A stretch of DNA of 64,000 bases from Cyathus striatus (lineage: Eukaryota > Basidiomycota > Agaricomycetes > Agaricales > Nidulariaceae), in contig JAOVFP010000007.1 of assembly GCA_025738555.1 (NCBI GenBank), forward strand, positions 1,984,001 to 2,048,000, given 5' to 3'. The position numbers were made by a program, and so were the translations under genes. The notes under the pieces were generated by a model that worked only from the letters and a program-made list of their open reading frames with translations, was not told the origin of the DNA and ran no database searches. Below, in pieces: positions 1-10,684 of this stretch (position 1 is the first letter of the stretch; each line of letters opens with the position of its first letter).

Positions 1-61
1 TAGCATTGTAGCAAAAGAGTCTGATTTGGTGTAAGAGTTTGTCTGCTTAATTGAAGAGAGT

Positions 62-893
62 CCCACTTCATCCAGTGAAGAGGAAAAGTGAGGTTTGAAG
101 GTTCCTAGACAAAGGAATATAAGCTGCTGGCGCATCCATCCAGCATTAAGGTCCTAAGATTGAAAAGAGAGGTGTTAGCGATGTAAAAGGGAGGTGTAAC
201 AATGCAACAGAAGTCGGGACTTCGAGGCGAAGTTCTGGGATATGTTTGAGTGAGTGGAACTTGCTGTAAGAGCCGGGAGCGAGAGAAGATGATAAAGAAC
301 GATAGAGATGACAATGAAACATGAAAAGAGGGGCTGAGAATGAGCTCTGACAGTGGGGTGAAGTTCACTGAATTATTTGAGACCTAGATACACAGTTTAT
401 ATATGAAAATGATAGAAAATTATACCAAAAAGAGCGAATAAAATTTTCTTTAAGCCAAGAATGTGATAGCTAATAGACAAGTGTTTCAAGGAGAGATAGT
501 GAAGGACTTCATATGTAAATTGTGAAGAGAGAGGAAGATGATAGGGTCATGGAGGAACAAATGTAGTGATGTTGGGTAGATGGAAGGTGAAGTGTTGCTT
601 TGCTAATGTCGAGATCTCTTGCTTGTGAGTTAGTTCGAGATTCCGTAGCTTCACGTGTCCATATCTGGGTGCTTGGGCTGCCCATTAGCATGATAGTCCA
701 TCAGGTGTTGTGGAGAACTCAATCCAATTTCGAGAGCATTGGGACATATTGTGTAGATGGAGGTGAAGGGGAGTTGGTGACATGTACACGTTCAAGCTTC
801 AATTACGTTGCAGATCATGTGACTTCGGTGCCTCTACAGAACTTGCTAATATGTCGATTCCACCATGCAGGCAGAACACCTGCTCTACACCAG
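62..893 (-). repeat. Dispersed ~800 bp repeat, copy A (LTR-like)
   Basis: This segment matches copy B (about 1,245-2,037) and, in the opposite orientation, copy C (about 9,136-9,870). Shared landmarks are a block around GCGCATCCATCCAGCATTAA at one end and TCGATTCCACCATGC followed by CTCTACAC at the other. Read on the minus strand it starts TGTAGAGCAGG and ends near a CCTCA/CCACA block, which resembles an LTR with TG...CA ends. I could not find convincing target duplications, so solo LTR is an inference. Open reading frames inside it are short and not conserved between copies. Confidence 0.6.
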
Positions 894-1010
894 AGCAATT
901 CATTCTCTTTTCTCCTCACCCCTTCTTGTACGTCCCCACTGATGTCAATCTGCACATTTAAACCATGTCGATAGGGAGGCGGCTGTGTCAGATATGACAC
1001 CTGACTCGGC
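894..1010 (-). pseudogene. C-terminal tail fragment of a PPxY membrane protein
   Basis: Minus-strand translation gives a tail with PPPYRHGLNVQID and GVRRKENE. This resembles the C-terminus of the membrane protein at 17,034-17,580 (LPPPYRSG...RGEVRRKEG) and a further fragment at about 16,750-16,915. No transmembrane segment or start is present, so it is an orphan piece, probably left by an old duplication or by insertion of the adjoining repeat. The function is not recoverable. Confidence 0.45.
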
Positions 1011-1244
1011 AAGGCAACATAGTACTACGCAGTCTGTATAGTACATATAATCAGGTACACTAGTCCACTTTTTATATACTTATATGGCAACCTGCCAAGC
1101 TCTCATAGATTGACATAGTTCTCCATAGCCACACTGATATCTCTCATTCTATGTGACTCAGACTAAAGCTTCATAGTTAACCAGTCTACCCAGTTATAAA
1201 GGACATAGAGATTAAGATAGAAAACATAAATCAACCTACTGCTG
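1011..1244. other. No feature recognised
   Basis: AT-rich spacer between repeat copies A and B. I see no coding signal, hairpin or repeat that I can name. Confidence 0.4.
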
Positions 1245-2037
1245 AAGAGGGAAGGTGTGGGATTGAAGGTTCATATTCAAAGGAATATGAGCCGCTGGCG
1301 CATCCGTCCAGCATTAAGGTTCTAAGGTAGTGAAAAGATGGTGTCAACAACGTAAACAGGAGAGGTGGCGATGTAACGAGAAACAGAACTTCGAGACGAA
1401 GTTCTGGGGTGTTTGAGTGAATAAATTTCCGAAAGGAGAGTTGAGAACGAGTGAGACGACGAAGAAACACGATACGAGAGGCACCAAGAGAGAGAGAGAT
1501 GAGGGGAAATTTCACTGAATTACTCAAGACCTAGATACACTGTTTATATAGGAAAAATGGTAGAAAATTATACCTAAAAGAGTGAATGAAAACTTCTTGA
1601 AGCCAAGAGTGTGATAGCAAAAGGATGAGTGTTTCAAGGAGAAACAGAGAGAGATTTGTATGTAAAGTGTGAAGAGAGATGGGGTGTGATATGAGGAGAA
1701 GTGGTGAATGTAGCAATGATGAGTACAGAAAGTCCAGACGTTGAGAAGCTGATGTTGAGATCTTCAGCTTTGTGAACAAGTTCCGCTGTCCCTAGCTTCG
1801 TGTGCCCATAACCGAGTGCTTTGGTTGATTGTTAGCTTGATAGTTTGTCTGGCGTTGGGGAGAAGTCAGTCCGATTTCGAGAGCGTCGGGGGGGCATTGT
1901 GCAGACAGAGGTGAAGGGGAGCTGGTGACGTTTACGCATTCAAGCTTCAATTACGTTGTAGATCACGTGACTCTGGCGCATCTGCAGAACACACTAATAT
2001 GTCGATTCCACCATGCGGGTGGAACACTTGCTCTACA
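1245..2037 (-). repeat. Dispersed ~800 bp repeat, copy B (LTR-like)
   Basis: Second copy of the repeat at 62-893, same orientation. It shares the GCATCCGTCCAGCATTAAGG block near 1,300, the polypurine GAGAGAGAGATGAGGGG stretch near 1,500, and the terminal CCACCATGCGGGTGG...CTCTACAC block at 2,010-2,037. It differs from copy A by many transitions and small indels, so both are old. No intact gene is present. Confidence 0.6.
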
Positions 2038-2430
2038 CTGCAACCATACATTTGTCATTCTTAATCAAAGCTTGCTATAGCAGATGAATAGTGAATGAAC
2101 AATTATATTTCAAATAAGTACTACTAGCTATTACATATATAGATAGACTAACAAGAGAGCGGGAACAATAGGTATACAGCAAAAAAGAACATGCTGGGTG
2201 CGTGAGGAAAAGAGATTGGAGAGGGGGTAGGAGTGTGAGTTGGTAGAGTGTTATTTGGGAGATATTTGAGGGTGGGGGTGAGGGGAGGCATAGGTCATAT
2301 GTGGTGCTGTGGTGGCCTCTTGTGTCTACATATGGTGCCTCTCATCTAACTTGTGATCCTTGGAGCACTATTTGAACAATGCAACTCATGTGAAGGAGGA
2401 TCATAATAGAATATCCATCCCCCCTCCCCC
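2038..2430. other. No feature recognised
   Basis: Spacer between repeat copy B and the segmental duplication. The part from 2,160 to 2,320 is purine-rich (GGGAGAT, GGGTGGGGGTGAGGGGAGG). No conserved coding sequence was recognised. Confidence 0.35.
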
Positions 2431-3000
2431 TCCAGAAACATGTTGCACCCAAGACAGCTCCACCCTCTGACCCAGAGGCATATGCCCCTTACTGTGTCCT
2501 AACCTTGCACCTGCACTCACAGGCCATGCAAACAGACTCTCCGTGGTGAACTAATCAACTCGGTACAAGTGCTGAGTGCAAATGTGAGAGGGGAGGGTGA
2601 GGGGGGACGAGGGGAGGAATGTTCCTGTTGTTGGACTAGTTGGTGTGTGGAATACTGCTGCAGGCTACAAGCTAGGTGGGTGATAGGATGAGGGAGGAGG
2701 CTTGCCACAAAGAAGCAGGTACATTTCACAGTGATGTGTATGCTTGCAAAGGAGAGTGCTAGACATATGTGCTTTGTGATATGTCGTTGCTTCCTGCAGA
2801 GGGAGTGAAAGCAGGGATGGGCTGACTGGATTGGGAGGCATTACCTGTGGGGGCCAACTATGGTTTGTGCGCGAAGCCTGTGAATGCAACTAGAATCAAG
2901 GGAGGGAGTGGGAGAAGAATTGCGAGAGGAAGAAGATGTAGAAGAGGGAGATGGAGAATGGAGATGGAAGGAGAGAAGGGAGGGAAGGGACATACAGCCC
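2431..3000. repeat. Segmental duplication, block 1 of the left copy
   Basis: Near-colinear with about 13,979-14,537. Shared sequences include GAAACATGTTGCACCCAAG, GAACTAATCAACTCGGTACA and GGTGTGTGGAATAC. Where the right copy has CG, this copy usually has TG or CA (for example GGACGAGG against GGATGAGG, GGTACGTTTCACAG against GGTACATTTCACAG). The block ends exactly where the 2.45 kb TIR element begins. In the right copy the sequence runs on uninterrupted, which gives an empty-site reference. Confidence 0.75.
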
Positions 3001-5451
3001 CATCAGGAAAAACCCCATCAGCTATATTAGTGAAATTAGTAATAATAAGGTCTACCCATTTCCAAATGTCACTAATATCAAGTAATTCAAACTTAAATAT
3101 GCTTATATGTACTTATGCGAGCAAGAAAAGTATTCATAAGTTTACAGGCTTGGATAAAAATTGGACTTTAAGCAAATTTAAGTTTAATATACCAACTTTA
3201 GTGCGAGACAATCTTATAAAAATTCATTTACAACAGAACTTTTCATGGCATTATTATAAGTCATGTATGAACTACAAAGATTACATTGAGTTGTGGTAAT
3301 ACTACTACATTTCTTTCTAAAGGCAGCTCTGATAATACAAGAATTAAATGATTAATGAAAACAAGTAAAAGTCAAGATCGTAAGTTGACAACTGAGACAA
3401 CTGAGTAGCGGCATGAGCAGAATTGCAGTAGAGAATCATGACACACAAATATTCAGTGGAAGAAAGAAAGAACTTACATAGTGTTAGCAAGTGGTATAAA
3501 AGAAAAAAAGAAAGAGGACTGTACCTGTTATCCTTATCCAGCAAAACCAATGATCAGCCAATCAAGAACTTGGATCCACAAAAAAACAGAAATCATTGTT
3601 CTTGTAATGCCACTCACTATACCACCAACAACCAACACCCTGGCCAATGACAAGAAAGAGGAAGAGGAGGGAGATAGCACTCAAATCTCTTGACACTCAT
3701 GCAAAGTGGCTAGATGAGTGCTGAGGTGCATAGCCATTCAATGTTAGATGAAGTTAGATGAAATTATTAAGTTCAAAGTTCAAATGGCAAGTGATCATTT
3801 CACATTGTTTGTCATTAATTATGTATCATGTGTGTGTATGTTGACCTTGACACATATGTACTTACATGGTACGACTTCGGATTTTGAATTAATTCCAAGT
3901 TCCTTTCCACCATTCTGCTATGTCTCCTTTCCTCCCTCCCATCCCATCACTCATCTGTACCCCATTGTATACTCATCTATCATGCCCCCACTTTTTACTA
4001 CAAGTGAACTGGTTTGCATATATTGAAGTCCTCTGCTGCATTTTGACTCTGCGCATGCAACTACTATACAAGTCTCTGTGGCATGTGTACCTTCATGCAG
4101 CTGGTTTCTCTTGCTGTGTGTACATTTCTCTATTGTATCGCATCCTGGCTCATATATATCAACAATACCTTTCCTTCCTGGTTCTCATGAATTTGATGTC
4201 GCCATTGTAAGTACTTATTCAAAGCTATAATTGGTGATGACTACTGACTGATTTACAGTGCTTATGACTATCACTTTGCACCATGATGGCTTCATTATAT
4301 TCACCCCCATCCATCATGTCATCTACACTGTTTTTGTCTGGTATGTATTTGAGCTGTCTTGCCTAGATGTATGTGCTTATAATGTTCAGTTGCATTACAG
4401 TTATGTTATATTGAGTGAGGTGAGGTGCTGCTGGGTGTGTAGGAAGTAGATATGTATAGCCAGTCTTTGTTAGGTGTATATACTATGTCTTTAGTGTGTT
4501 GTCATCATTAGATTATGTTATGTACATGTATTCTTTACTATTTCTAATCCAATGATAATATACAATTCACCAACATATATTTTACTGTGCTGCTGTCAAT
4601 GAGTGAAAGGCAATAAGGTGTACTTATAGTGAGTAAATATCTGCTTAGATGAACTAACAAGTCCTTATTTCAACTGAAATTTCGGAAATAAGGATGAATA
4701 AGGGCGCTATAAGGGGGGGACCTTACTATTTTTACTTAGAGTCCTTATTCTTCTTATTTTTGCTTGCTTTCCCTTAAATTTCCTAAAGTTGAACTAAATT
4801 TCACTATTTTTGTTACACTTTTTCCATCTCAACCCTGCCAGAGTACCTCTTTTTCACATGACTCTTCTATTTATATCTTTTCACTTACTCATCCCCTTCT
4901 ATTTATAACTACATACTTACTCATCATCCCCAACCCCACTCCTCTGGTTTGTCATACTACGAGCACAGACATCTCTTATCTCCTTGGACTTGCTTACTGA
5001 TACTGCTGCGCATTTATTTATAGACCTCTGCCGAGTCATGGCAAGTCACGGACTTTATTTATAGTAGCATACCTTTCTGTGAATGGACCATGCTTCTTTT
5101 GTATAAATAGCTCATGTATTCTGATCAAGCTTCTTCAGCTTGATCTTAGTTTAGCTATCATCCAATATAGCTGGCTAATCCTCTCTATCCTCTTTGAGAC
5201 CACCTCAGACCCAGAACACTGCTACTTCCTCAGATTGCATCTCAAGCGTCACTGTGAGATTGCTGCAAGTCCATTTGTGTATAACTCTACATTATAACAG
5301 TTTAGACTTTGACTTCGTCATACAACTTATGAGTGTAGTGACAAGTCACGTGATTATTACATCACAAGACTCAAAGACATCACAAGACTAGAAGACATCA
5401 CAAGACCAGCTCAGGTCGTAACAATTTTAGTTGATGGGGTTTTTCCTGATG
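3001..5451. mobile_element. 2.45 kb DNA transposon-like element with 20-bp TIRs
   Basis: The left end is CATCAGGAAAAACCCCATCA and the right end is its exact reverse complement (5,432-5,451). The element interrupts the left copy of the segmental duplication, whose right copy at about 14,535-14,542 lacks it. The target duplication is unresolved and at most 2-3 bp (CC). No transposase is recognisable inside, and a solo LTR (4,811-5,423) occupies the right quarter. Without it the element is about 1.8 kb and probably non-autonomous. The superfamily is not identified. Confidence 0.7.
4811..5423 (-). mobile_element. Solo LTR, family 1 (TGTTAC...GTAACA), copy 1
   Basis: A 613 bp segment bounded by TGTTAC and GTAACA and flanked by the 5-bp direct repeat ATTTT (4,806-4,810 and 5,424-5,428). 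Read on the minus strand it begins TGTTACGACCTGAGCTGG and ends AAAAAGTGTAACA. It is homologous to 39,450-40,046, which lies in plus orientation inside the large KDZ element. No internal coding region adjoins either copy, so both are solo LTRs, presumably made by LTR-LTR recombination. It sits only about 10 bp from the right TIR of its host element. Confidence 0.82.
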
Positions 5452-6123
5452 CCTTGAGTCTGAGGGGGAGGGATGATATCATTTTTCTGTTGTGCACTGG
5501 GGAATGCTATGAAAAGAACATCTGTTGTACAGCTGCATCGGTGTAGGTAGTAGAGTGGTAGGGTAGAAGTTGCATCGCAGATGGCTGAGTGTGGTTGGAT
5601 GGTAGATGATTGTTAGGTGAGTTAAGGGGGAGAGGCAGGATCAGACTCTATGCTTCTGGTTCTGGGGGGTTAGTAAAGGAAAAGAAGAAGATGGGGGGAA
5701 GAACCATTCATTTAAAGGTAAGCTCAAGCTGATGTTGTTGATCCATTTGTGTATCGTGCATTGGAAGCATTGTGTATTCATGTCTAGACCACTACCTTCC
5801 CAATCAACCCCCCCAAAACAAAAGAAAAAAAGATGCACATGCACACCAGTGTTCAAGACAACAACACTATCCTCCATCACATAACCCCTCTCATCTTCTC
5901 TCCAAGCTGAGAAGAAGAAGAGGGAGGGGAGAAGGGAAATTATGCACTCAGAAGAATGGATGGTCTTTTTTAGATGTACCTGACTGGCACTGTTGTCACC
6001 ACCCGTGCACTCACCTTGATGGCCCTTTCTTCCCAATCCCTGATTCCTGCTTTTTTAGCCTTTTGATTCAAATACATAGTGTCAGTGTCCCTGTCATGTC
6101 ATGTCAACTTGTTGGTATGTTGA
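5452..6123. repeat. Segmental duplication, block 2 of the left copy, with esterase remnant
   Basis: Matches about 14,541-15,005 and then jumps to about 16,045-16,243, so the esterase coding core between is missing from this copy. On the minus strand near 5,850-5,915 it still encodes REDERGYV(M)EDSVVVLNTG, the segment just before the active-site His of the esterase described at 14,700-16,000. The copy is CpG-poor relative to its partner. It is a deleted pseudogene fragment. Confidence 0.72.
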
Positions 6124-7202
6124 TGTTGAGGTTTCTGCAATGGTCCCTGCCCCTCCTCACCTCACCCTTGCTTGTCATTATCAATGACACCATCAACCAC
6201 CCATTCCATCTCAGTTTTTATATTAGTATAAGTAGCTTGTTACATTAGTATAGTTAAATTGTATCTTAGTAATGTAGTAATATATATTTCTATTAAAAAT
6301 TTCATTTTTTTAGAGTATGAGTGAGTGTTGCTGGTACAGAGGTATTATGTACATAAATCAAGAAGAATATTATTGCTACCTAGAACTATGTACGAATCCA
6401 TACAGACCCCTGGGGAGTGTAAATTACTGAAATCTACACAATATTATATTCATTGTTATGATAGACACTGAGAGATGCTGGACTTTAAATCAATGGTACT
6501 GAGAGACACTGATGTCATTTAGATTAATGACACTAAGAGACACTGAGCGCATGCTAAGTTTCACACTGGGGAAAACTTTACATTTTCACAGGTTTTGTTT
6601 CTGTCAAAATCTTTTGGTAAAATTAAATGTATTCCTGTAAGTAAAACAATCAGTTTTTGGCTGGTTTTGCAGTTGTGCACAATAATATGATTTGTGGGCT
6701 GTCAAAAATGAATACAACATAACATTTTACTCATGACTCAGCCTCAGCTAAAATTAGAACAAAATGATACATGTCTATTAATACAATACATTAGCAACAG
6801 GTAATGTATGTGACAGATTTTGCAATTAACAATAGGCATCATTTTGCAATGGGCAAGATTGTTTAGCAATATTTAAACTTATTGAGGTCAATTTTGTACT
6901 GATTTTGCTGACTGCAACAAAGTTGCCAGCCAGCAGTGGATGAATCAGTAGGTGATCCTTCCTACGATAACAATACTGCAGTTGTCAACACCACAATGTA
7001 TTCCAGAAAACTTCATCTGAATTATTGGCAATACTGTGAAGTTACAAAGAATTAACTCATATGCTCATGTTGAGATATATCAAAATTATGGTTGAAGAGC
7101 ATGCATTCTGCCTGCACCATAAAATGCAGTTTTCATTCGTTTTCATCTCCATACCTCACTACTTACATGCTGTTATTCACATGACCTCATTTACATACAT
7201 AA
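6124..7202. other. AT-rich spacer, no gene recognised
   Basis: No homology or long coding frame was recognised. Short imperfect repeats of GAGAGACACTGA occur at about 6,465-6,545. A GCATTCTGCCTGCACCAT block at about 7,106 resembles the hairpin at the end of the dispersed 800 bp repeat. Confidence 0.35.
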
Positions 7203-7599
7203 TGTGAGAAGTAACAAGAATAGAGAGGAGTGAATGAGAGAATAGAGTGAGATAATGGAGCAAAGAGAGGGTGGTAAAGGTGCAAGAACTCAGACACAAA
7301 CACTGACACAGACACAAGATGGGGAGGAAACTTGTTAACTACTACCAAGTTACAGAGTGTTTATATAGTGAGTGTGTCTACCAAAGTCCCAACCAAGGTC
7401 CATGTAACTAAGGTAACAGACAGCTGTCAATCTGTCAATCACATATCTGTCAATCACATATCTGTCAATCAAGGATCTGTCAATCACAGAACTGTCAAGT
7501 ATGACAGATGACAAGTGACAGCTGTCAAAGAAGCTGTGCAACCCAGAATATCTAACACATAAATGTTGTACCCATCCATCCATGAATACCAACTTCACA
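7203..7599 (-). mobile_element. Truncated LTR retroelement: LTR plus polypurine tract
   Basis: Plus-strand ends TGTGAGAAG and CTTCACA bound a 397 bp segment, so on the minus strand it runs TGTGAAG...CTTCTCACA. Immediately outside the right end, the minus strand has CTGAGGGGGAA (7,600-7,610), a typical polypurine tract abutting a 3' LTR. That makes this the 3' LTR of a minus-oriented element whose interior is truncated after about 130 bp (about 7,730). The tract context resembles copia-type elements, but no coding domain survives to prove it. A run of 15-bp repeats (ATCTGTCAATCACAT) lies at about 7,427-7,500. Confidence 0.55.
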
Positions 7600-7924
7600 T
7601 TCCCCCTCAGTTCACCTCACTTGTGAGCTCACCAGCATCTGGAGGTCAGATGGATCTTTGTCGAGAGGATACTGCCAAGCAGTATTCCTCCTCTTCATGG
7701 TGGACACTATACTGTTATGAAAAGTATTAAGCAGAGCTCTAGCATCAAATTGCTTTGCAATTCATTATGATAGGTATATTTATAATATTCAACAGCTCAG
7801 AGAGTTAAATTTAAGTGGTGTATAATTATAATATATTTTATACATGATTGTGTCGAATGTTCTTTCATTGTTCTGATATTTTGTAGTCATTGTATGGCTT
7901 CTTTTTGATTGGCCAAATGCAAGT

Positions 7925-8012
7925 CTAGAGGGTTTTGAATCCACAACCTCCACCTTTCTAATTGTGTATTCGACAAGTAGGACAGCAATGCTCTACCATT
8001 GTGCCATGGTGG
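7925..8012 (-). other. tRNA-derived sequence (pseudogene or SINE head)
   Basis: The minus strand carries an A-box-like TGGCACAATGG (7,996-8,006) and a B-box-like GATTCAAAACC (7,931-7,941) with roughly tRNA-like spacing. The acceptor arms do not pair convincingly and the anticodon arm is not clear, so a functional tRNA is unlikely. A tRNA pseudogene or the head of a SINE would both fit. Confidence 0.35.
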
Positions 8013-8332
8013 TCCATAATGTTCTATATATGATTTTCTTTAATCCTCCTATACCCTAGTTTTTCTGATACTTATAATGTTCTTCATCTTCTTCAGTCCA
8101 CTTATACTCCCTTTTACCTCTACCCGGGTCATTCATTTTGAAGTACTTAATCTCCCCACTTCAGTTTTGTTCTCACTGCCTTCACATCATCAGCTGTCCA
8201 ACTGCCACAAGGCTGCTGTCAATCAATGGCAAAGAACCCCGTCTTCCCTCCACTTCCCAGATGCACCTTGAACTCCATGCAAGAGCACCATTAGCTACTT
8301 ATATCTCCCATCCTGTAAAGACAGGTGTCCAT

Positions 8333-8626
8333 TCAAACTTGTCCTTTAGTGTAGCGGTGTTCTTCTGTAGAGGTTATCAATACCCAGCAAAGTATCAAGC
8401 TAAAGGTCTCTGCACTCACCAAGAATAGCACCAAGTCCACAATAGAAGCCATAATCTCCTCCCAATCTGACAAGATTTTGTCACCCAAGTGCCCCCTCAT
8501 TGATGAGACCAGCTGTCTAATTCTGATACACCAGTCGTAAATCTCGTTGATATTCTGGTCCCAGTACAACAGAAGTTTCCTGTGGAAGGCAAACCTCCAC
8601 ATCCAAGTTGTTGCTGCAGACTTCAA
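8333..8626 (-). pseudogene. Unrecognised coding fragment
   Basis: A minus-strand frame of about 95 residues contains LVSSMRGHLGDKILSDW followed by a hydrophobic IMASIVDLVLFLVS stretch. Composition and length suggest real coding ancestry, but I do not recognise the family and there is no clear ATG. It may be an exon of a larger lost gene. A plus-strand frame overlapping it looks like a shadow. Confidence 0.3.
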
Positions 8627-8779
8627 GCAAATGCTTGATATCTTTAACCATCCTGGTTGTAATCAGCCTATGCACTTCCACTCATTTTATACGTCCTCAC
8701 CCTCTCATTATTCTTTGATAATGCTAGCATGCCTCGCATTGGTTGTCAAATGCTGCACTTAATTGTTCCCTCCCATGTA

Positions 8780-9044
8780 CTGTACCATTACGACCAACTG
8801 TTCACAAGATTTTTGCATGATGGCCATGTTCAGTTGGACCTTGTGTTCAGTGACCTGTGTGATGCATGACAAAACCCAAATCTGTTCAAATTTAGGCTCG
8901 TGAGCAAAGCAAGTGCTCGCAAAATTTGTCCTAGTTTCTTGTACCTCTGTTCAGACTTGGTTGTGATGTGTGACAAATCCGGGTTCTGTTCAAGTTCACG
9001 GCCCTGTGTGACAAGTGACTGAACAGTTGATCATAATGGTACAG
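8780..9044. mobile_element. 265 bp MITE with TIRs and TA target duplication
   Basis: The left end CTGTACCATTACGACCAACT is mirrored at the right end by AGTTGATCATAATGGTACAG (two mismatches), flanked by TA on both sides (8,778-8,779 and 9,045-9,046). TIR length of about 24 bp, TA duplication and small size fit a Tc1/mariner-type MITE. The arms continue as imperfect inverted repeats (GTGACCTGTGTGATGCATGAC against GTGATGTGTGACAAATCC). There is no coding capacity. Confidence 0.78.
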
Positions 9045-9135
9045 TAGTTCCTCCAAAAAATGCTGTTGACAGACATTCTTCTTTTTACATTTTCAGATAG
9101 ACTGGGAGCAGTCAATTTTAGCAGTGCCCGCCAGG

Positions 9136-9870
9136 TGTAGAGCAGGCATTCCGCCTGCATGGTGGAATCGATATATTGAAAAGTTTTGTAGTTGCATCTT
9201 AGTCATGTGACTAGCTACGTGATCGAATCTCGTACGCGTACACGTCGCTTGCTATCCTTCACCTCCGTCCACACAATACGCCCCGGCACTCTCAAAATCG
9301 GACCGAACTCTCCCCAACGACCGACAAAATATCACGTTAACGATACACCCAAGCACTCGGTTACGTGTACGCGAAGCTAGAAAGTCTGGAACTCGCTCAC
9401 AAGTGAGAGATCTCAAAGTCAGCATCTCATCTCCACCAGCACAACATCATGACAATCCTTCATTCTTACCCTACTACCTTCCTCTCTCTTCACAATTTAC
9501 ATACAAATTCCTTCACTATCTCCCCTTGAAACGCTCGTCTACCACATATCACGTTCTTGGCTTTAAGAAATTTTTATTCACCCTTTTTGGTATAATTTTC
9601 TATCCCTTTCTTATATAAACTGTGTATCTAGGTCTCTAATAATTCAGTGAACTTGACCCCACTTTTCTACCTCATTCTCAGCCTCTCGTTTTGTGTTGTC
9701 TCGTCGTATCTGTCACTCTCTGTCGCTCTTTTCTCTCATAGCAAGTTTCACTCACTCAGTATCACTCTAGAACTTCACCTCGAAGTTCTGACCCACTCGT
9801 TGCGTCGTCATCCCTCTCGTTTATGTTGCTAATACCCTCTCTTTCGACCTTAACGCTGGACTAGCTACTT
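9136..9870 (+). repeat. Dispersed ~800 bp repeat, copy C (LTR-like)
   Basis: Third copy of the repeat at 62-893 and 1,245-2,037, in the opposite orientation. It starts TGTAGAGCAGGCATTCCGCC, which forms a short hairpin, and reaches TTAACGCTGGACTAG, the counterpart of CTTAATGCTGGATGGATG in the other copies. It retains more CpG than copy A, including CGTACGCGTACACGTCG near 9,230. No intact gene is present. Confidence 0.6.
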
Positions 9871-10684
9871 TCATATATTTGGTAGAAATCACTTACTATT
9901 ACGCCTGCCTACATTAAATAAACATCAAATAAAATAATAGATATTGATTGGATAGTGATGGAAATGCAATGTAAACATTTCGATTCGGTGGACAAAAAAA
10001 TCCATGGTTGTTCGCGGTTATGGGCTGCTGCGGGTATGGGATAGGACATGTTCGACTGTATTTTAATTAACTCGCGCATCAAGTACATCAATAGTGTTGG
10101 AACACACATTGGAGATTCTCTCGCAAGTAATGGAATATTCCGGTGGATGTGGTATAAATCGATGATGTGCGGAAACGAAAGAGATGATAGAACGCACAAT
10201 ACAATGAGCCAATCATGATCGAACATTTTCGATGCATAGCGCTGTTTCGTGACCCTAATACATATGGCAATGGTTGAGCCAAAATCAGAGAATGCGCTTA
10301 GTGATTGTGGAGGAAATACTAGCTTGGGGGTATCTTCTCGACAAAGAATATGCGAGTGGAACGACGTCCGTCGATCCTCCAGTTCTAGTGAGGTACGATT
10401 CAAGCTGAAATGGGGGGAAACGAAAACCTCAATTCAATGAGTGTACGTACGACAGTTTAAGTAGCTAACGAATGCAGTATGTATGAGTAAGCGACAGAAA
10501 GAATGAAATAAGGTACGGTAATGAAAAACACGAGATTCGCATTGCAGGCAAACTGCATGCTCTACATGATGTTAGGTATATAATCAAGTGTACGCCAAGA
10601 ACATCAGAAAATCAAAGTTCTTCATGTGTATATGGTCATTACAGAATGGACTCAGTGGAAATATTTCTACACCAAATATATAGG
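9871..10684. other. Region without recognised gene
   Basis: A long minus-strand open frame (about 9,909-10,403) lacks an ATG at its 5' end and matches no family I know, so I do not call it. A fragment similar to the repeat hairpin (GCAGGCAAACTGCATGC) occurs at about 10,544. GC content is higher than in the transposon blocks, so an old gene may have been here. Confidence 0.3.

Noticed and set aside
9909..10403. 165-codon minus-strand open frame
   Set aside because: No ATG at the 5' end, no recognised family, and an overlapping frame of similar quality. Coding status cannot be supported.
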